Assembly (NCBI GenBank): GCA_041725955.1
Contig: JBGRQE010000002.1
Location: 80,486-144,485, forward strand
From: JBGRPZ01 sp041725955
GTDB lineage: Bacteria > Bacteroidota > Bacteroidia > Bacteroidales > JBGRPZ01
DNA length: 64,000 bases
Direction of reading: 5' to 3'
Of this stretch, positions 34,207-42,149 are shown one piece after another. Positions within the stretch are counted from its first letter, which is position 1; each line of letters opens with the position of its first letter. A program made the translations under genes and the position numbers. Below the pieces are notes generated by a model. The model did no database searches and was not told the DNA's origin. It saw only the letters and a list, made by a program, of their open reading frames with translations.

Positions 34207-34887
34207 ATGGTAGGTATTTGGTTTATTTTCATTGTTTTTACGCTTATTAGTTGGGCTGTAAGTTCGCGTTTGAAATCTAAATTTAAGGAGTATTCTAAAA
34301 TTCCAACATCCAATGCTATGACAGGTAAAGATGTTGCTGCCCAAATGTTACGTGATCACGGAATTTATGATGTTAAGATTGGGTCTGTTCAAGGCCAACT
34401 TACCGATCATTATAATCCTGCAGAGAAAACCATAAATTTGAGTAGAGAGGTTTATAGTGGTCAAAGCATTGCTGCGGCTGCTGTTGCTGCTCACGAGTGT
34501 GGTCATGCTGTTCAGCATGCGCATTCTTATGCTTGGCTACAAATGCGTTCGGCTATTGTTCCTTTTGTAAGTTTCTCGTCTAGATATGTTCAATGGATTT
34601 TGTTAGCAGGAATTATTTTGGTTAATTCCACCCCATTGCCACTATTTATCGGGATTATTTTATTTGCTGCAACTACATTGTTCAGTTTTATAACTCTTCC
34701 TGTTGAGATTGATGCAAGTCGTAGGGGGTTAAGATGGTTAAAGACTTCAGGAATCACAAATACTTCATCTCAGGCCAAAGCATTTGATGCATTAAAATGG
34801 GCTGCTTACACTTATGTAGTTGCTGCTTTATCTTCACTAGCAACACTTTTGTATTATGTAATGATATTTATGGGTAGAAGAGATTAG
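34207..34887 (+). CDS. YugP-like membrane zinc metallopeptidase
   Basis: A 226-residue membrane protein of the COG2738/YugP family. An N-terminal helix (IWFIFIVFTLISWAV) is followed by a cytosolic or periplasmic domain with the zinc motif AAHECGHAVQHA (HExxH form) at about residues 94-106. Three more hydrophobic segments follow: WILLAGIILVNSTPLPLFIGIILFAATTLFSFI and YVVAALSSLATLLYYVMIF. A conserved LPVEIDASRRGLRWL lies between them. Substrates are unknown. It is a single gene with a terminator shared with the convergent TPR lipoprotein gene. Confidence 0.88.
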   Translation: MVGIWFIFIVFTLISWAVSSRLKSKFKEYSKIPTSNAMTGKDVAAQMLRDHGIYDVKIGSVQGQLTDHYNPAEKTINLSREVYSGQSIAAAAVAAHECGHAVQHAHSYAWLQMRSAIVPFVSFSSRYVQWILLAGIILVNSTPLPLFIGIILFAATTLFSFITLPVEIDASRRGLRWLKTSGITNTSSQAKAFDALKWAAYTYVVAALSSLATLLYYVMIFMGRRD

Positions 34888-34906
34888 GAGTTGTTTTTAT
34901 ATGTTT

Positions 34907-34941
34907 AAAAGGCTGTTTGAATAATAATTCTACAGCCTTTT
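34907..34941. terminator. Bidirectional terminator
   Basis: AAAAGGCTGT (34907-34916) pairs with ACAGCCTTTT (34932-34941), 15-base loop, T-rich sequence following on the plus strand and a short A-run giving T residues on the minus strand. Confidence 0.75.
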
Positions 34942-34954
34942 ATTTTTATATATT

Positions 34955-35488
34955 TTATTGTTTGTTTTTATTCTTTTCCATGAATTTTTTAAGCATTTGT
35001 TCTGGAGTCAATCCAAGATTGTCAATAGCACTTTTTGCATCATCACTAAATTGACTATTTGGATACTCATTAATTACTTTATTGTAGTAAATTTTTGCTT
35101 GTTTTAGGTTTTTAAAATAATCTTCATAGAGATGTCCGCAAAGAAAAATTGCAATGTCAATTTCTTCAAAAGAAGGATAGTCTTTTTGGATTTTATTTAA
35201 CAAATCCATTGCTCTAACTTCTTGGTTTGTATGCATTGCAACATCTGCTGCTTTTAGAAGATATTCTGGAGCTTCTTTGGTTTCAGGTTTTTTATCCACA
35301 TATTCACAATAGAGGTTTACAATTTTTTTAGCTTTTTCTTTAGCTATTTCTTTTTTTGAGCTAAAGAGTTCCTTTTCTAAATTTTTTATCGCTTTTGTTA
35401 AGGATTCTTTGCTCTCAGTACTTGAATTGTTGCACGAAAATGTAGTAAATAGTAGTGCAATTCCCAAATAATGTAAATATCGTTTCAT
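34955..35488 (-). CDS. TPR-containing lipoprotein
   Basis: A 177-residue lipoprotein with the signal LGIALLFTTFSC (lipidated Cys about residue 19). A Lys/Glu-rich segment (about 25-55) leads to two or three tetratricopeptide-like repeats with the usual helix-turn pattern, the last one being AKIYYNKVINEYPNSQFSDDAKSAI. These repeats are also typical of YbgF/BamD-like outer-membrane assembly helpers. The partner is unknown. It converges on the metallopeptidase gene. Confidence 0.7.
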   Translation of the reverse strand: MKRYLHYLGIALLFTTFSCNNSSTESKESLTKAIKNLEKELFSSKKEIAKEKAKKIVNLYCEYVDKKPETKEAPEYLLKAADVAMHTNQEVRAMDLLNKIQKDYPSFEEIDIAIFLCGHLYEDYFKNLKQAKIYYNKVINEYPNSQFSDDAKSAIDNLGLTPEQMLKKFMEKNKNKQ

Positions 35489-35732
35489 TTTGTGTTTTTT
35501 TGAAGCTTCGAATATAATAATTCATTTTTATAATTGCATTCATAATTTGATCTTCATGAAATTTATAAATCTAAATGGAATTAGATTATTTATGCTGATT
35601 CTCTAAGATCTTTTTTCTGTGTCAAAATTTATTCCTATCGTTGCATCTTTTATTTGTAATGGGATGTATAATAAAGTTTTTTAGCTTTCGTATATATCAA
35701 AGAGAGCCTTTGTAATTTGATTAAAATTCTTT

Positions 35733-36320
35733 TTGATGAGATTGGTTTTTATTTTCTTATTATGTTTTTATGGTTCCATTTTGTTGGGACAACATAGGTT
35801 AAAAAAAGATTTAAGAGCAAAAATTGAATTTTCTCGCAAGTTTTGGAGCAAAGAAGACGGGGTGCATATTCCTCGAGGGTTGGTGTCTGGGATTTGTAAA
35901 AATCTAATTTCACGCACTGTAGTTGCTAAGTGGGCTGATGAATCCAATTGCCCAAAAGATTCTTTATGTCGGAATAGAAGATTCATCTTTTCTGGACTTG
36001 ATAGTCGGTTTGGAACTCCGTTTTTATGTCCTAGAAAAGTGTTTAATTCTCGATATTTAAAAGAGGATGAATCAAAGTTATATGGTACTAAGGATGATTC
36101 GACCCCATTAGAGCCAGATTTATTATTGAAAGAATTTACATTAGACATGTCGTGGCAAAAACTAAAGTTTAATGCTTTGTTTAGAATGGAAGGTAGTTTT
36201 TCTGATTTGTTTGGAAATTACTATAAAGTGATGAAAGGTAGGCCTGTAATTTATCCAGATATTCCACGCTCATATTTAAAGCCTTCTTATTGTGGATTTG
36301 GATTGATGATTTATTTTTAA
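35733..36320 (+). CDS. Secreted protein of unknown family
   Basis: A 195-residue protein with an N-terminal signal peptide (VFIFLLCFYGSILLGQ, cleavage near residue 20). I do not recognise the rest. It has a Cys-containing central stretch (ICKNLIS, DESNCPKDSLCRNRR, FLCPRKVF; five Cys in about 55 residues) and ends in aromatic-rich sequence (YCGFGLMIYF) that could be a final membrane strand. It follows a 244-base gap with no promoter box I could identify and is convergent with the deformylase operon; only a weak GGGGC/GCCCC hairpin (36329-36360) lies between them. Confidence 0.5.
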   Translation: MMRLVFIFLLCFYGSILLGQHRLKKDLRAKIEFSRKFWSKEDGVHIPRGLVSGICKNLISRTVVAKWADESNCPKDSLCRNRRFIFSGLDSRFGTPFLCPRKVFNSRYLKEDESKLYGTKDDSTPLEPDLLLKEFTLDMSWQKLKFNALFRMEGSFSDLFGNYYKVMKGRPVIYPDIPRSYLKPSYCGFGLMIYF

Positions 36321-36372
36321 GAGAAATAGGGGCTAATGCAAATAGTTTTCACAATGCCCCAATTATGATATC

Positions 36373-36942
36373 TTATTTTTTTCTAATTTGTGGAGTAATA
36401 ATTCTGTAACCAGGATTTATCTTCCCCAAAGAAATATTCCTTAATTTCTTCTTTATTAACATCTTTCTTAGAGGAGCGATTCTATCTACATAAACTTTTC
36501 CTTCGATATGGTCATATTCATGCTGAACTACTCTTGCAAGATAGCCCTCGAAAACCTCTTCTTGCTGTTCCCAATTTTCATTCATGTAGGTGATTTTAAT
36601 CTTTGTTGGGCGTTCAACATCTTCACCTAAACCAGGAATACTAAGACAACCTTCTTCGATTACATCGGTTTCGTCACCATATTCTGTGATTTTTGCGTTT
36701 ATGAATACTTTTTTGAAGTCTTTTGCTTCTGGGAAATGATCTTCTAAGTCTCTTGCATCAATCACAAATAGTCTGATTGATTTATTAATCTGAGGTGCAG
36801 CCAATCCAATACCATGTCCTGTATTATTCATGGTATCGAACATGTTCTCAATTAAAGTATTCAATTCAGGATAGTCCTTATCGATATCCTTTGCCACTTT
36901 TTTTAAAGTGGGATGTCCATATACAGTTATAGGAAGTATCAT
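36373..36942 (-). CDS. def: Peptide deformylase, downstream copy
   Basis: A 189-residue metal-dependent deformylase removing the N-formyl group from new proteins. All three motifs are present: GIGLAAPQ, EGCLSIPGL (metal Cys) and HEYDHIEG (metal His pair with catalytic Glu). It lies 45 bases after a second, closely similar deformylase gene in the same direction, so it is probably the result of tandem duplication and both look active. The two differ most in the EGCLS-flanking loop (TEYGDETDVIEEGC here, ERTGNTVSHDEGC in the other). It is the last gene of the ruvX-def-def run. Confidence 0.96.
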   Translation of the reverse strand: MILPITVYGHPTLKKVAKDIDKDYPELNTLIENMFDTMNNTGHGIGLAAPQINKSIRLFVIDARDLEDHFPEAKDFKKVFINAKITEYGDETDVIEEGCLSIPGLGEDVERPTKIKITYMNENWEQQEEVFEGYLARVVQHEYDHIEGKVYVDRIAPLRKMLIKKKLRNISLGKINPGYRIITPQIRKK

Positions 36943-36987
36943 TCTTTAAATCTAAAATTTGTCCCAACTCCTTGAGTACATTATTTA

Positions 36988-37554
36988 TTATTTCTGTTTC
37001 ACTGGTGGTATAATTATTTTATACCCAGGATTAATTTTACCACTTGATATATTACGAAGTTTTGACTTTAAAAGTACTTTTCGTAGAGGGAGAATTTTAT
37101 CGGTAAATAAAATTCCTTCAATATGGTCATATTCGTGTTGTATAACACGGGCAATGTAACCCTTATATTTTTCTTTATGTTTTACCCAGTTTTTATCGTA
37201 ATAAGATATAATTATTTCATCTTCACGTTTCACTTCTTCTCTTATGCCAGGAATACTAAGGCAACCTTCATCATGACTTACTGTATTTCCTGTTCTTTCT
37301 TCAATCTGAGCATTAATAAAGACTTTGATAAAATCTTTGGCTTCCTCAAAGTGTTTTTCCAGTGGAGTGGCATCTATAATAAAAAGTCTGATCGACTTAT
37401 TGATCTGAGGAGCAGCCAAGCCAACACCTTCAGCATTATACATCGTCTCGAACATATTATCGATAAGTTCATTTAAAAGAGGGTAGTCCTTATCAATGTG
37501 TTTTGCTTGTTTTTTTAATACAGGGTGACCATATACAGCAACTGGTAGAATCAT
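36988..37554 (-). CDS. def: Peptide deformylase, upstream copy
   Basis: A 188-residue deformylase with complete catalytic motifs GVGLAAPQ, EGCLSIPGI and HEYDHIEG. It is closely related along its whole length to the next gene (same MILP(I/V).VYGHP start, same NISxGKINPGY end). It lies 20 bases after ruvX. A second deformylase could differ in metal use or expression, as seen for paired deformylases in other bacteria, but nothing in the sequence shows a division of labour. Confidence 0.96.
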   Translation of the reverse strand: MILPVAVYGHPVLKKQAKHIDKDYPLLNELIDNMFETMYNAEGVGLAAPQINKSIRLFIIDATPLEKHFEEAKDFIKVFINAQIEERTGNTVSHDEGCLSIPGIREEVKREDEIIISYYDKNWVKHKEKYKGYIARVIQHEYDHIEGILFTDKILPLRKVLLKSKLRNISSGKINPGYKIIIPPVKQK

Positions 37555-37574
37555 ATTTAAGGATGTTTTTCTGT

Positions 37575-37994
37575 TTAAAATAAACTTTTATTTTCCATAT
37601 ATGATTGAAGGATTAAAGTGGCACTAATTGTATCAACCAATTCTTTCTTTTGTCTGTCTTTCTTTTTTAATCCTGCATCAATCATACTTTGATGAGCAAT
37701 TTTACTTGTAAAACGTTCGTCAAATCGATCAATTTTTAAATCTGGAAATGTTTTTCTAAGTTTTTTTACAAATGGTTCGATAAATCTTGCTGACTCCGAG
37801 GATGTGTTATTCATTTGTTTAGGTTCGCCAACAACAATACATTCAACATTTTCTTTTTGAAAATAATCCTTTAAGAAAGTAAATATGTCTTTTGAATGTA
37901 CAGTAGTTAAACCGTTCGCAATGATTTGCAGTTCATCAGTGACAGCTATGCCAACTCTTTTTTGTCCGTAATCAATGGCAATTATTCTTCCCAT
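37575..37994 (-). CDS. ruvX: RuvX/YqgF-family Holliday junction resolvase-like nuclease
   Basis: A 139-residue RNase H-fold nuclease of the YqgF family, linked in various bacteria to pre-16S rRNA 5' end trimming and to recombination. Motifs are IIAIDYGQKRVGIAVTDE with the catalytic Asp, VVGEPKQMN, RFDERFTSKIA (Glu) and KKELVDTISATLILQSY (Asp). It is the first gene of the operon with the two deformylases, with a promoter box 43 bases upstream that faces away from the dapD promoter. Confidence 0.95.
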   Translation of the reverse strand: MGRIIAIDYGQKRVGIAVTDELQIIANGLTTVHSKDIFTFLKDYFQKENVECIVVGEPKQMNNTSSESARFIEPFVKKLRKTFPDLKIDRFDERFTSKIAHQSMIDAGLKKKDRQKKELVDTISATLILQSYMENKSLF

Positions 37995-38037
37995 TTGTAT
38001 GAATTTATTTTTTGTTTAAAAGCGAAATGCTCTGGTG

Positions 38038-38045
38038 CAAAATTA
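38038..38045 (-). promoter_or_regulatory. -7 promoter box for ruvX-def-def
   Basis: Minus strand reads TAATTTTG (exact TAnnTTTG), 43 bases before the ruvX ATG. The -33 element is not clear. Confidence 0.45.
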
Positions 38046-38077
38046 CAAGAGTTTTTTTATGCTTTTTGATTTTTAGC

Positions 38078-38085
38078 TAATTTTG
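38078..38085 (+). promoter_or_regulatory. -7 promoter box for dapD
   Basis: TAATTTTG (exact TAnnTTTG) ends 15 bases before the dapD ATG at 38101 and overlaps the TTG at 38083. A TTTT at 38054-38057 is a 3-of-4 match to the -33 TTTG at 20 bases spacing. It faces away from the ruvX box 33 bases upstream. Confidence 0.5.
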
Positions 38086-38100
38086 ACAAAAATTAGAAAA

Positions 38101-38916
38101 ATGGAAAAAAGAAAAAGTGTTATTGAGCAAGCTTGGGAAGATCGTTCGATGCTTGATCAAGAGTTGGTCGTGAATATTATACGTGATGTAATTGAGTCGG
38201 TAGATAAAGGTGAATTGCGTGTAGCTGAAAATATAAATAACCACTGGGTTGTAAACGATTGGGTCAAGAAGGCTGTATTGCTTTATTTCCCAATTTGTGG
38301 AATGAAACGAATGGAGGCAGGTCCATTGGAATTTCATGATAAAATACCATTGAAGAAAAATTATGATCAACTAGGAGTTCGTGTTGTTCCTCACGCTGTT
38401 GCTCGTTATGGATCTTATTTAGCTTCAGGTGTAATAATGATGCCCTCATATGTAAATATTGGAGCGTATGTTGATTCAGGAACCATGGTAGATACTTGGG
38501 CAACAGTTGGTAGTTGTGCACAAATAGGGAAAAATGTTCATTTAAGTGGAGGAGTTGGAATTGGAGGAGTTTTAGAACCAGTTCAGGCAGCACCTGTAAT
38601 CATAGAGGATGAATGTTTTATAGGATCTAGAAGTATTGTAGTTGAAGGTGTTCGAGTAGGTAGAGAATCTGTATTAGGAGCAAATGTAGTTCTAACTTCA
38701 TCAACAAAAGTTATAGATGTTAGTGGTAAAGAACCTATAGAACACAAAGGATATATTCCAGAAAGAAGTGTTGTAATTCCAGGAACTTATCCTAAAGAAT
38801 TCCCTGCAGGTACTTTTCAAGTAGCTTGTGCATTAATTATTGGAAAAAGAAAAGAATCTACAGATAAGAAAACGTCCTTGAATGATGTTTTACGTGAATA
38901 TAATTTAGCTATTTAA
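38101..38916 (+). CDS. dapD: Tetrahydrodipicolinate N-succinyltransferase
   Basis: A 271-residue left-handed beta-helix acyltransferase that succinylates tetrahydrodipicolinate in the lysine/diaminopimelate pathway. It has the family N-terminal helical domain and a hexapeptide-repeat coil with YVNIGAYVDSGTMVDTWATVG and HLSGGVGIGGVLEP; FIGSRSIVVEGVRVG and ERSVVIPGTYPKEF follow. The start is ATG 38101 (MEKRKSVIEQAW) rather than the TTG at 38083 that overlaps the promoter box. A glycosyltransferase gene follows after only a few bases. Confidence 0.96.
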   Translation: MEKRKSVIEQAWEDRSMLDQELVVNIIRDVIESVDKGELRVAENINNHWVVNDWVKKAVLLYFPICGMKRMEAGPLEFHDKIPLKKNYDQLGVRVVPHAVARYGSYLASGVIMMPSYVNIGAYVDSGTMVDTWATVGSCAQIGKNVHLSGGVGIGGVLEPVQAAPVIIEDECFIGSRSIVVEGVRVGRESVLGANVVLTSSTKVIDVSGKEPIEHKGYIPERSVVIPGTYPKEFPAGTFQVACALIIGKRKESTDKKTSLNDVLREYNLAI

Positions 38917-38921
38917 AATAA

Positions 38922-39932
38922 TTGATTTTGAAGAAATTTCTGGTAATTCAAACTGCGTCTATTGGCGATGTGATTCTTGCGACACCTGTTATAGAATGTA
39001 TTCATAATAATTTTCCAGATGCACAAATTGATTTTGTTATAAAGAAAGGTATGGAATCTTTATTTGTTGAACATCCTTTTTTGAATCAATTATGGGTTTG
39101 GGATAAAAAAAATGGAAAATACAAACAGCTACATAAGCTTATTTCTGGAATAAGAAAAGTTGGTTATGATTATGTGATTAATTTACAACGATTTCTTTCT
39201 AGTGGTTTAATTACTGGTTTTTCAAAAGCTAAAGTTAAGCATGGGTTTCAAAAAAACCCTCTTTCTTTCTTGCTAAATAAAAGCTTTCCTCATCATATTG
39301 GTGTTGAAGGAAAATACATTCATGAAATTGATCGCAATTTACAATTGTTAAATGGTGTTTGTGTTGATTTGCAGGCGAATATAAAACTGTATCCAACAAA
39401 AGAGAATTATAAAAAAACGGAACAATTCAAAAAACAAACGTATATTTGTTTAGCACCTACTTCGTTATGGTATACAAAACAATTTCCTGAAGAAAGGTGG
39501 ATTGAATTTTTGAAGAAATGTCCAAAAGATTTAGTTGTCTATTTCTTGGGAGCTAATGGAGATATTCCCATTTGTAGAAAAATAATTTCGGCAAGTGGAC
39601 ATAAGAATTGTCATAATTTAGCAGGACAATTAAATTTGCTGGAATCAGCTTCTTTGATGAAAGATGCGAAGATGAATTTCGTTAATGATTCGGCCCCTCA
39701 GCATTTGGCTTCAGCAATGAATGCCCCAACTACCGCTATTTTTTGTTCTACAGTTCCTGAATTTGGTTTTGGACCTTTATCCAAAGATTCTAAAATCATA
39801 CAAATCAAAGAGAAATTAGATTGTCGTCCGTGTGGATTGCATGGATATAGAGAGTGTCCTAAAGGTCATTTTAAATGTGCGAAAGATATTGATATTAAAG
39901 ATTTAACTTCAAGGATATGTACAAAGAAATAA
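38922..39932 (+). CDS. Glycosyltransferase family 9 (heptosyltransferase-type)
   Basis: A 336-residue GT-B enzyme of the heptosyltransferase family. It shows the N-terminal QTASIGDVILATPVIECI, a central APTSLWYTKQFPEERW and the nucleotide-sugar region NFVNDSAPQHLASAMNAPTTAIF. A Cys-rich tail (DCRPCGLHGYRECPKGHFKC) is typical of the family. It would add a heptose or related sugar to the lipopolysaccharide core. No ATG is available: it starts at TTG 38922 or TTG 38928 (LKKFLVIQ). It overlaps the tsaC-like gene by 16 bases. Confidence 0.88.
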   Translation: MILKKFLVIQTASIGDVILATPVIECIHNNFPDAQIDFVIKKGMESLFVEHPFLNQLWVWDKKNGKYKQLHKLISGIRKVGYDYVINLQRFLSSGLITGFSKAKVKHGFQKNPLSFLLNKSFPHHIGVEGKYIHEIDRNLQLLNGVCVDLQANIKLYPTKENYKKTEQFKKQTYICLAPTSLWYTKQFPEERWIEFLKKCPKDLVVYFLGANGDIPICRKIISASGHKNCHNLAGQLNLLESASLMKDAKMNFVNDSAPQHLASAMNAPTTAIFCSTVPEFGFGPLSKDSKIIQIKEKLDCRPCGLHGYRECPKGHFKCAKDIDIKDLTSRICTKK

Positions 39933-40480
39933 ATACAACAGTTGAGTATTTAAAGACAGGAAAAATTATACTATATCCTACTGATACTGTTTGGGGTATT
40001 GGCTGTGATGCAACGGATGCTAGAGCTGTAGATCGAATTTATGCTCTAAAACAAAGAGTGGAATCAAAAAGTATGATAATTCTAGTTGATTCTGTCGAGA
40101 TGTTAAGTAAATATGTGAAAGAAGTTCCTGAAGTTGCTTTTGAATTAATTGAACAGATTTCTAATCCACTGACAATTATTTATCCCAATGCTTGTCGTTT
40201 GGCGAAAAATGTAATTGCAAATGATGGAAGCATTGCCATTCGTTTGGTAAAGCATGAATTCTGTTCCCAATTAATTCATGAATTTGGAAAGCCAATAGTT
40301 TCTACTTCTGCAAATATTTCTGGAATGCCAACTCCTTCTTTTTTTGAACAGATTTCTTCTAATATTACAGAAAATGTAGATTATGTTGTTCCTCTATTTC
40401 ATCAAAAAGCAGAACAAGTAAAACCTTCTACAATTATTAAGCTTGAAGAAGGAGGAAACTATACTATTATAAGAAAATAA
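39917..40480 (+). CDS. L-threonylcarbamoyladenylate synthase (YrdC-domain, TsaC type)
   Basis: A 187-residue YrdC-domain protein that makes threonylcarbamoyl-AMP for the t6A37 tRNA modification. It has YPTDTVWGIGCDATDARAVDRIYALKQR with the ATP-binding basic residues, and SIAIRLV, STSANISGMPTP near the C-terminus. It lacks the extra C-terminal domain of the longer Sua5 form. It overlaps the upstream glycosyltransferase gene by 16 bases and precedes the nitrilase gene by 7 bases, so these are probably one transcript. Confidence 0.94.
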   Translation: MYKEINTTVEYLKTGKIILYPTDTVWGIGCDATDARAVDRIYALKQRVESKSMIILVDSVEMLSKYVKEVPEVAFELIEQISNPLTIIYPNACRLAKNVIANDGSIAIRLVKHEFCSQLIHEFGKPIVSTSANISGMPTPSFFEQISSNITENVDYVVPLFHQKAEQVKPSTIIKLEEGGNYTIIRK

Positions 40481-40487
40481 AAGAACT

Positions 40488-41297
40488 ATGATTACTATTG
40501 CTGCTGTGCAGTTTGCCCCAAAGCTTGGTAATTTGAAAGGTACTATAGCTGAACTAGACTTTCTATTGCAATCTATCGATCAAAAAGTTGATCTAATTCT
40601 CCTTCCGGAACTTGCCAATTCGGGATATAATTTTAATTGTAAGGAGGAAGCCCTGAAAAGTGCAGAGGCAATTAGTAAAAGTGTTTTTTTAGATTTTCTG
40701 AAAGAGTATGCTAAGAAAATGTCCTGTGCTTTTGTTACAGGTTTTTGCGAGAAAACGAATGATAAGCTCTATAATTCTTCTGTATTTCTTGATGAAAATG
40801 GTGTGCTGGGGCATTATCGAAAGTTACATCTTTTTTTACATGAGAAAAAGATATTTGAAGTAGGAAATTTAGGATTACCAGTTTTTAAGTTTAAGAATTA
40901 TAAACTGGGAATGATGATCTGTTTCGATTATATGTTTCCTGAGGTGTCAAGGCAGTTAGCTTTAAAGGATGCTGATTTTATTTGTCACCCTTGTAATTTA
41001 GTAACTAATTATGCTTTCAAAATTATGCCTGCATTGGCTTTGATGAATAGCTTGTATATAGTTACATGTAATCGAATTGGAATAGAAAAAGACCTTAGAT
41101 TTATAGGGAAATCACTTGTTGTCGATTATAGAGGAAATATAATTACTTCTGCAAAAAAGAATCAGGTAGAGATAATATATTCTCAGATTTTTCCTAAATT
41201 TTCTAGAAATAAATGGGTCACTCCCCGTAATCATGTGTTCTTAGATCGAAGGTTAGATGTTTATCCTAATATTTTAGAAGTTCCAGATAAGAGATAA
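40488..41297 (+). CDS. Carbon-nitrogen hydrolase (nitrilase superfamily)
   Basis: A 269-residue nitrilase-superfamily amidohydrolase. The Glu-Lys-Cys triad is visible: LLPELANSGY, HYRKLHLF and MMICFDYMFPE (Cys about residue 145). The substrate is unknown; aliphatic amidase or N-carbamoyl-type activity are options. It ends the dapD-glycosyltransferase-tsaC run and is closed by a short terminator. Confidence 0.85.
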   Translation: MITIAAVQFAPKLGNLKGTIAELDFLLQSIDQKVDLILLPELANSGYNFNCKEEALKSAEAISKSVFLDFLKEYAKKMSCAFVTGFCEKTNDKLYNSSVFLDENGVLGHYRKLHLFLHEKKIFEVGNLGLPVFKFKNYKLGMMICFDYMFPEVSRQLALKDADFICHPCNLVTNYAFKIMPALALMNSLYIVTCNRIGIEKDLRFIGKSLVVDYRGNIITSAKKNQVEIIYSQIFPKFSRNKWVTPRNHVFLDRRLDVYPNILEVPDKR

Positions 41298-41303
41298 AAC
41301 AAT

Positions 41304-41326
41304 AAAGGCTACATTTAGTAGCCTTT
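41304..41326 (+). terminator. Hairpin after the nitrilase gene
   Basis: AAAGGCTAC (41304-41312) pairs with GTAGCCTTT (41318-41326), loop ATTTA. The T tract is short (TTTCTG), so termination is likely but not strong. Confidence 0.6.
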
Positions 41327-41575
41327 CTGACATAATATTGATAATCTTGAGTTTGACGTACTCTTTTTTTTGGATTTTTATTGAATGATTTTTCTCTTTT
41401 TGTTTTTTCCTTTCTCGTTATGTTTTGTATGCTGTATGCAAATCTAATCATTGATAGTAATTAATTATAGCTTATATGCTGATTTTTTGTAAAAAAGGCA
41501 TTATTTGTAGTAATTCTAAGTAAACCCTTTCTGTATTTGACTTGTTATAACTATCTCAATCGAAAATTAATAGCT

Positions 41576-41875
41576 ATGAAAAGATTTGTACTTGTAATTT
41601 TTCTTGGTGTTGTTTCTTGCTGTATGTCTTGTAATTCAAATGTTTCAACCGAAAAACTTAGTGATAAAGTTCAGTTATTGGAATTGAATGTTGAGGGTAT
41701 GACTTGTGAGGGTTGTGAAAGAACCTTAGAAACAGTATTGGGCAAAGAAAAAGGAGTTTTATCTGTTCATGCAAATGTAGATAGTTCATTGGTACGATTG
41801 AAGATAAATAATAAAGCTGATATTCATGATATTAAGCAAGCAGTAGTAAATAAGGGGTATTCTGTTAAAGAATAA
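41576..41875 (+). CDS. Heavy-metal-associated (HMA) domain lipoprotein
   Basis: A 99-residue protein. The N-terminus is a lipoprotein-type signal (FVLVIFLGVVSCCMSC), and residues about 33-99 are one HMA domain with the metal-binding motif VEGMTCEGCERTLETVL. The frame begins earlier (41537), but ATG 41576 (MKRFVLVIF) fits the signal. HMA domains bind Cu(I), Zn or Hg. Being tethered outside the cytoplasm is unusual for a copper chaperone. It lies just upstream of the cytochrome bd genes on the same strand. Confidence 0.85.
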   Translation: MKRFVLVIFLGVVSCCMSCNSNVSTEKLSDKVQLLELNVEGMTCEGCERTLETVLGKEKGVLSVHANVDSSLVRLKINNKADIHDIKQAVVNKGYSVKE

Positions 41876-41921
41876 ACAGGATTTTTATGACTCTGATTTG
41901 GTCTAATCGAAAGGAGTATCT

Positions 41922-42143
41922 ATGGTTAAAGATATTTTACGCAAAATATTATTCTTTTATATAGAAGGTTTCAAATCAATGAAAACAGGGAGAGTGCTTT
42001 GGCTCATAATTGGGATTAAATTGGCAATAATGTTTCTTGTTTTTAAGCTCTTCTTCTTCCCAAATTTTTTATCCACAAATTTTAAAAATGATAAAGAAAG
42101 GGGAGACTATGTTTTGGATCAACTAACAAAAAAAAATAAATAA
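41922..42143 (+). CDS. DUF4492 small membrane protein of the cytochrome bd locus
   Basis: A 73-residue protein with one central hydrophobic segment (VLWLIIGIKLAIMFLVFKLFFF) and charged ends. It matches the DUF4492 family, which occurs just upstream of cydA in Bacteroidota and some epsilonproteobacteria, and here it is 6 bases upstream of cydA. A role in assembly or as an accessory subunit of the oxidase is inferred from context only. It may be translated together with cydA. Confidence 0.82.
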   Translation: MVKDILRKILFFYIEGFKSMKTGRVLWLIIGIKLAIMFLVFKLFFFPNFLSTNFKNDKERGDYVLDQLTKKNK

Positions 42144-42149
42144 CCCAAT

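Noticed and set aside
36329..36360. GGGGC/GCCCC hairpin between the unknown secreted gene and def as a terminator
   Set aside because: Only a 5-bp stem with a 22-base loop; no T tract directly after it on either strand.
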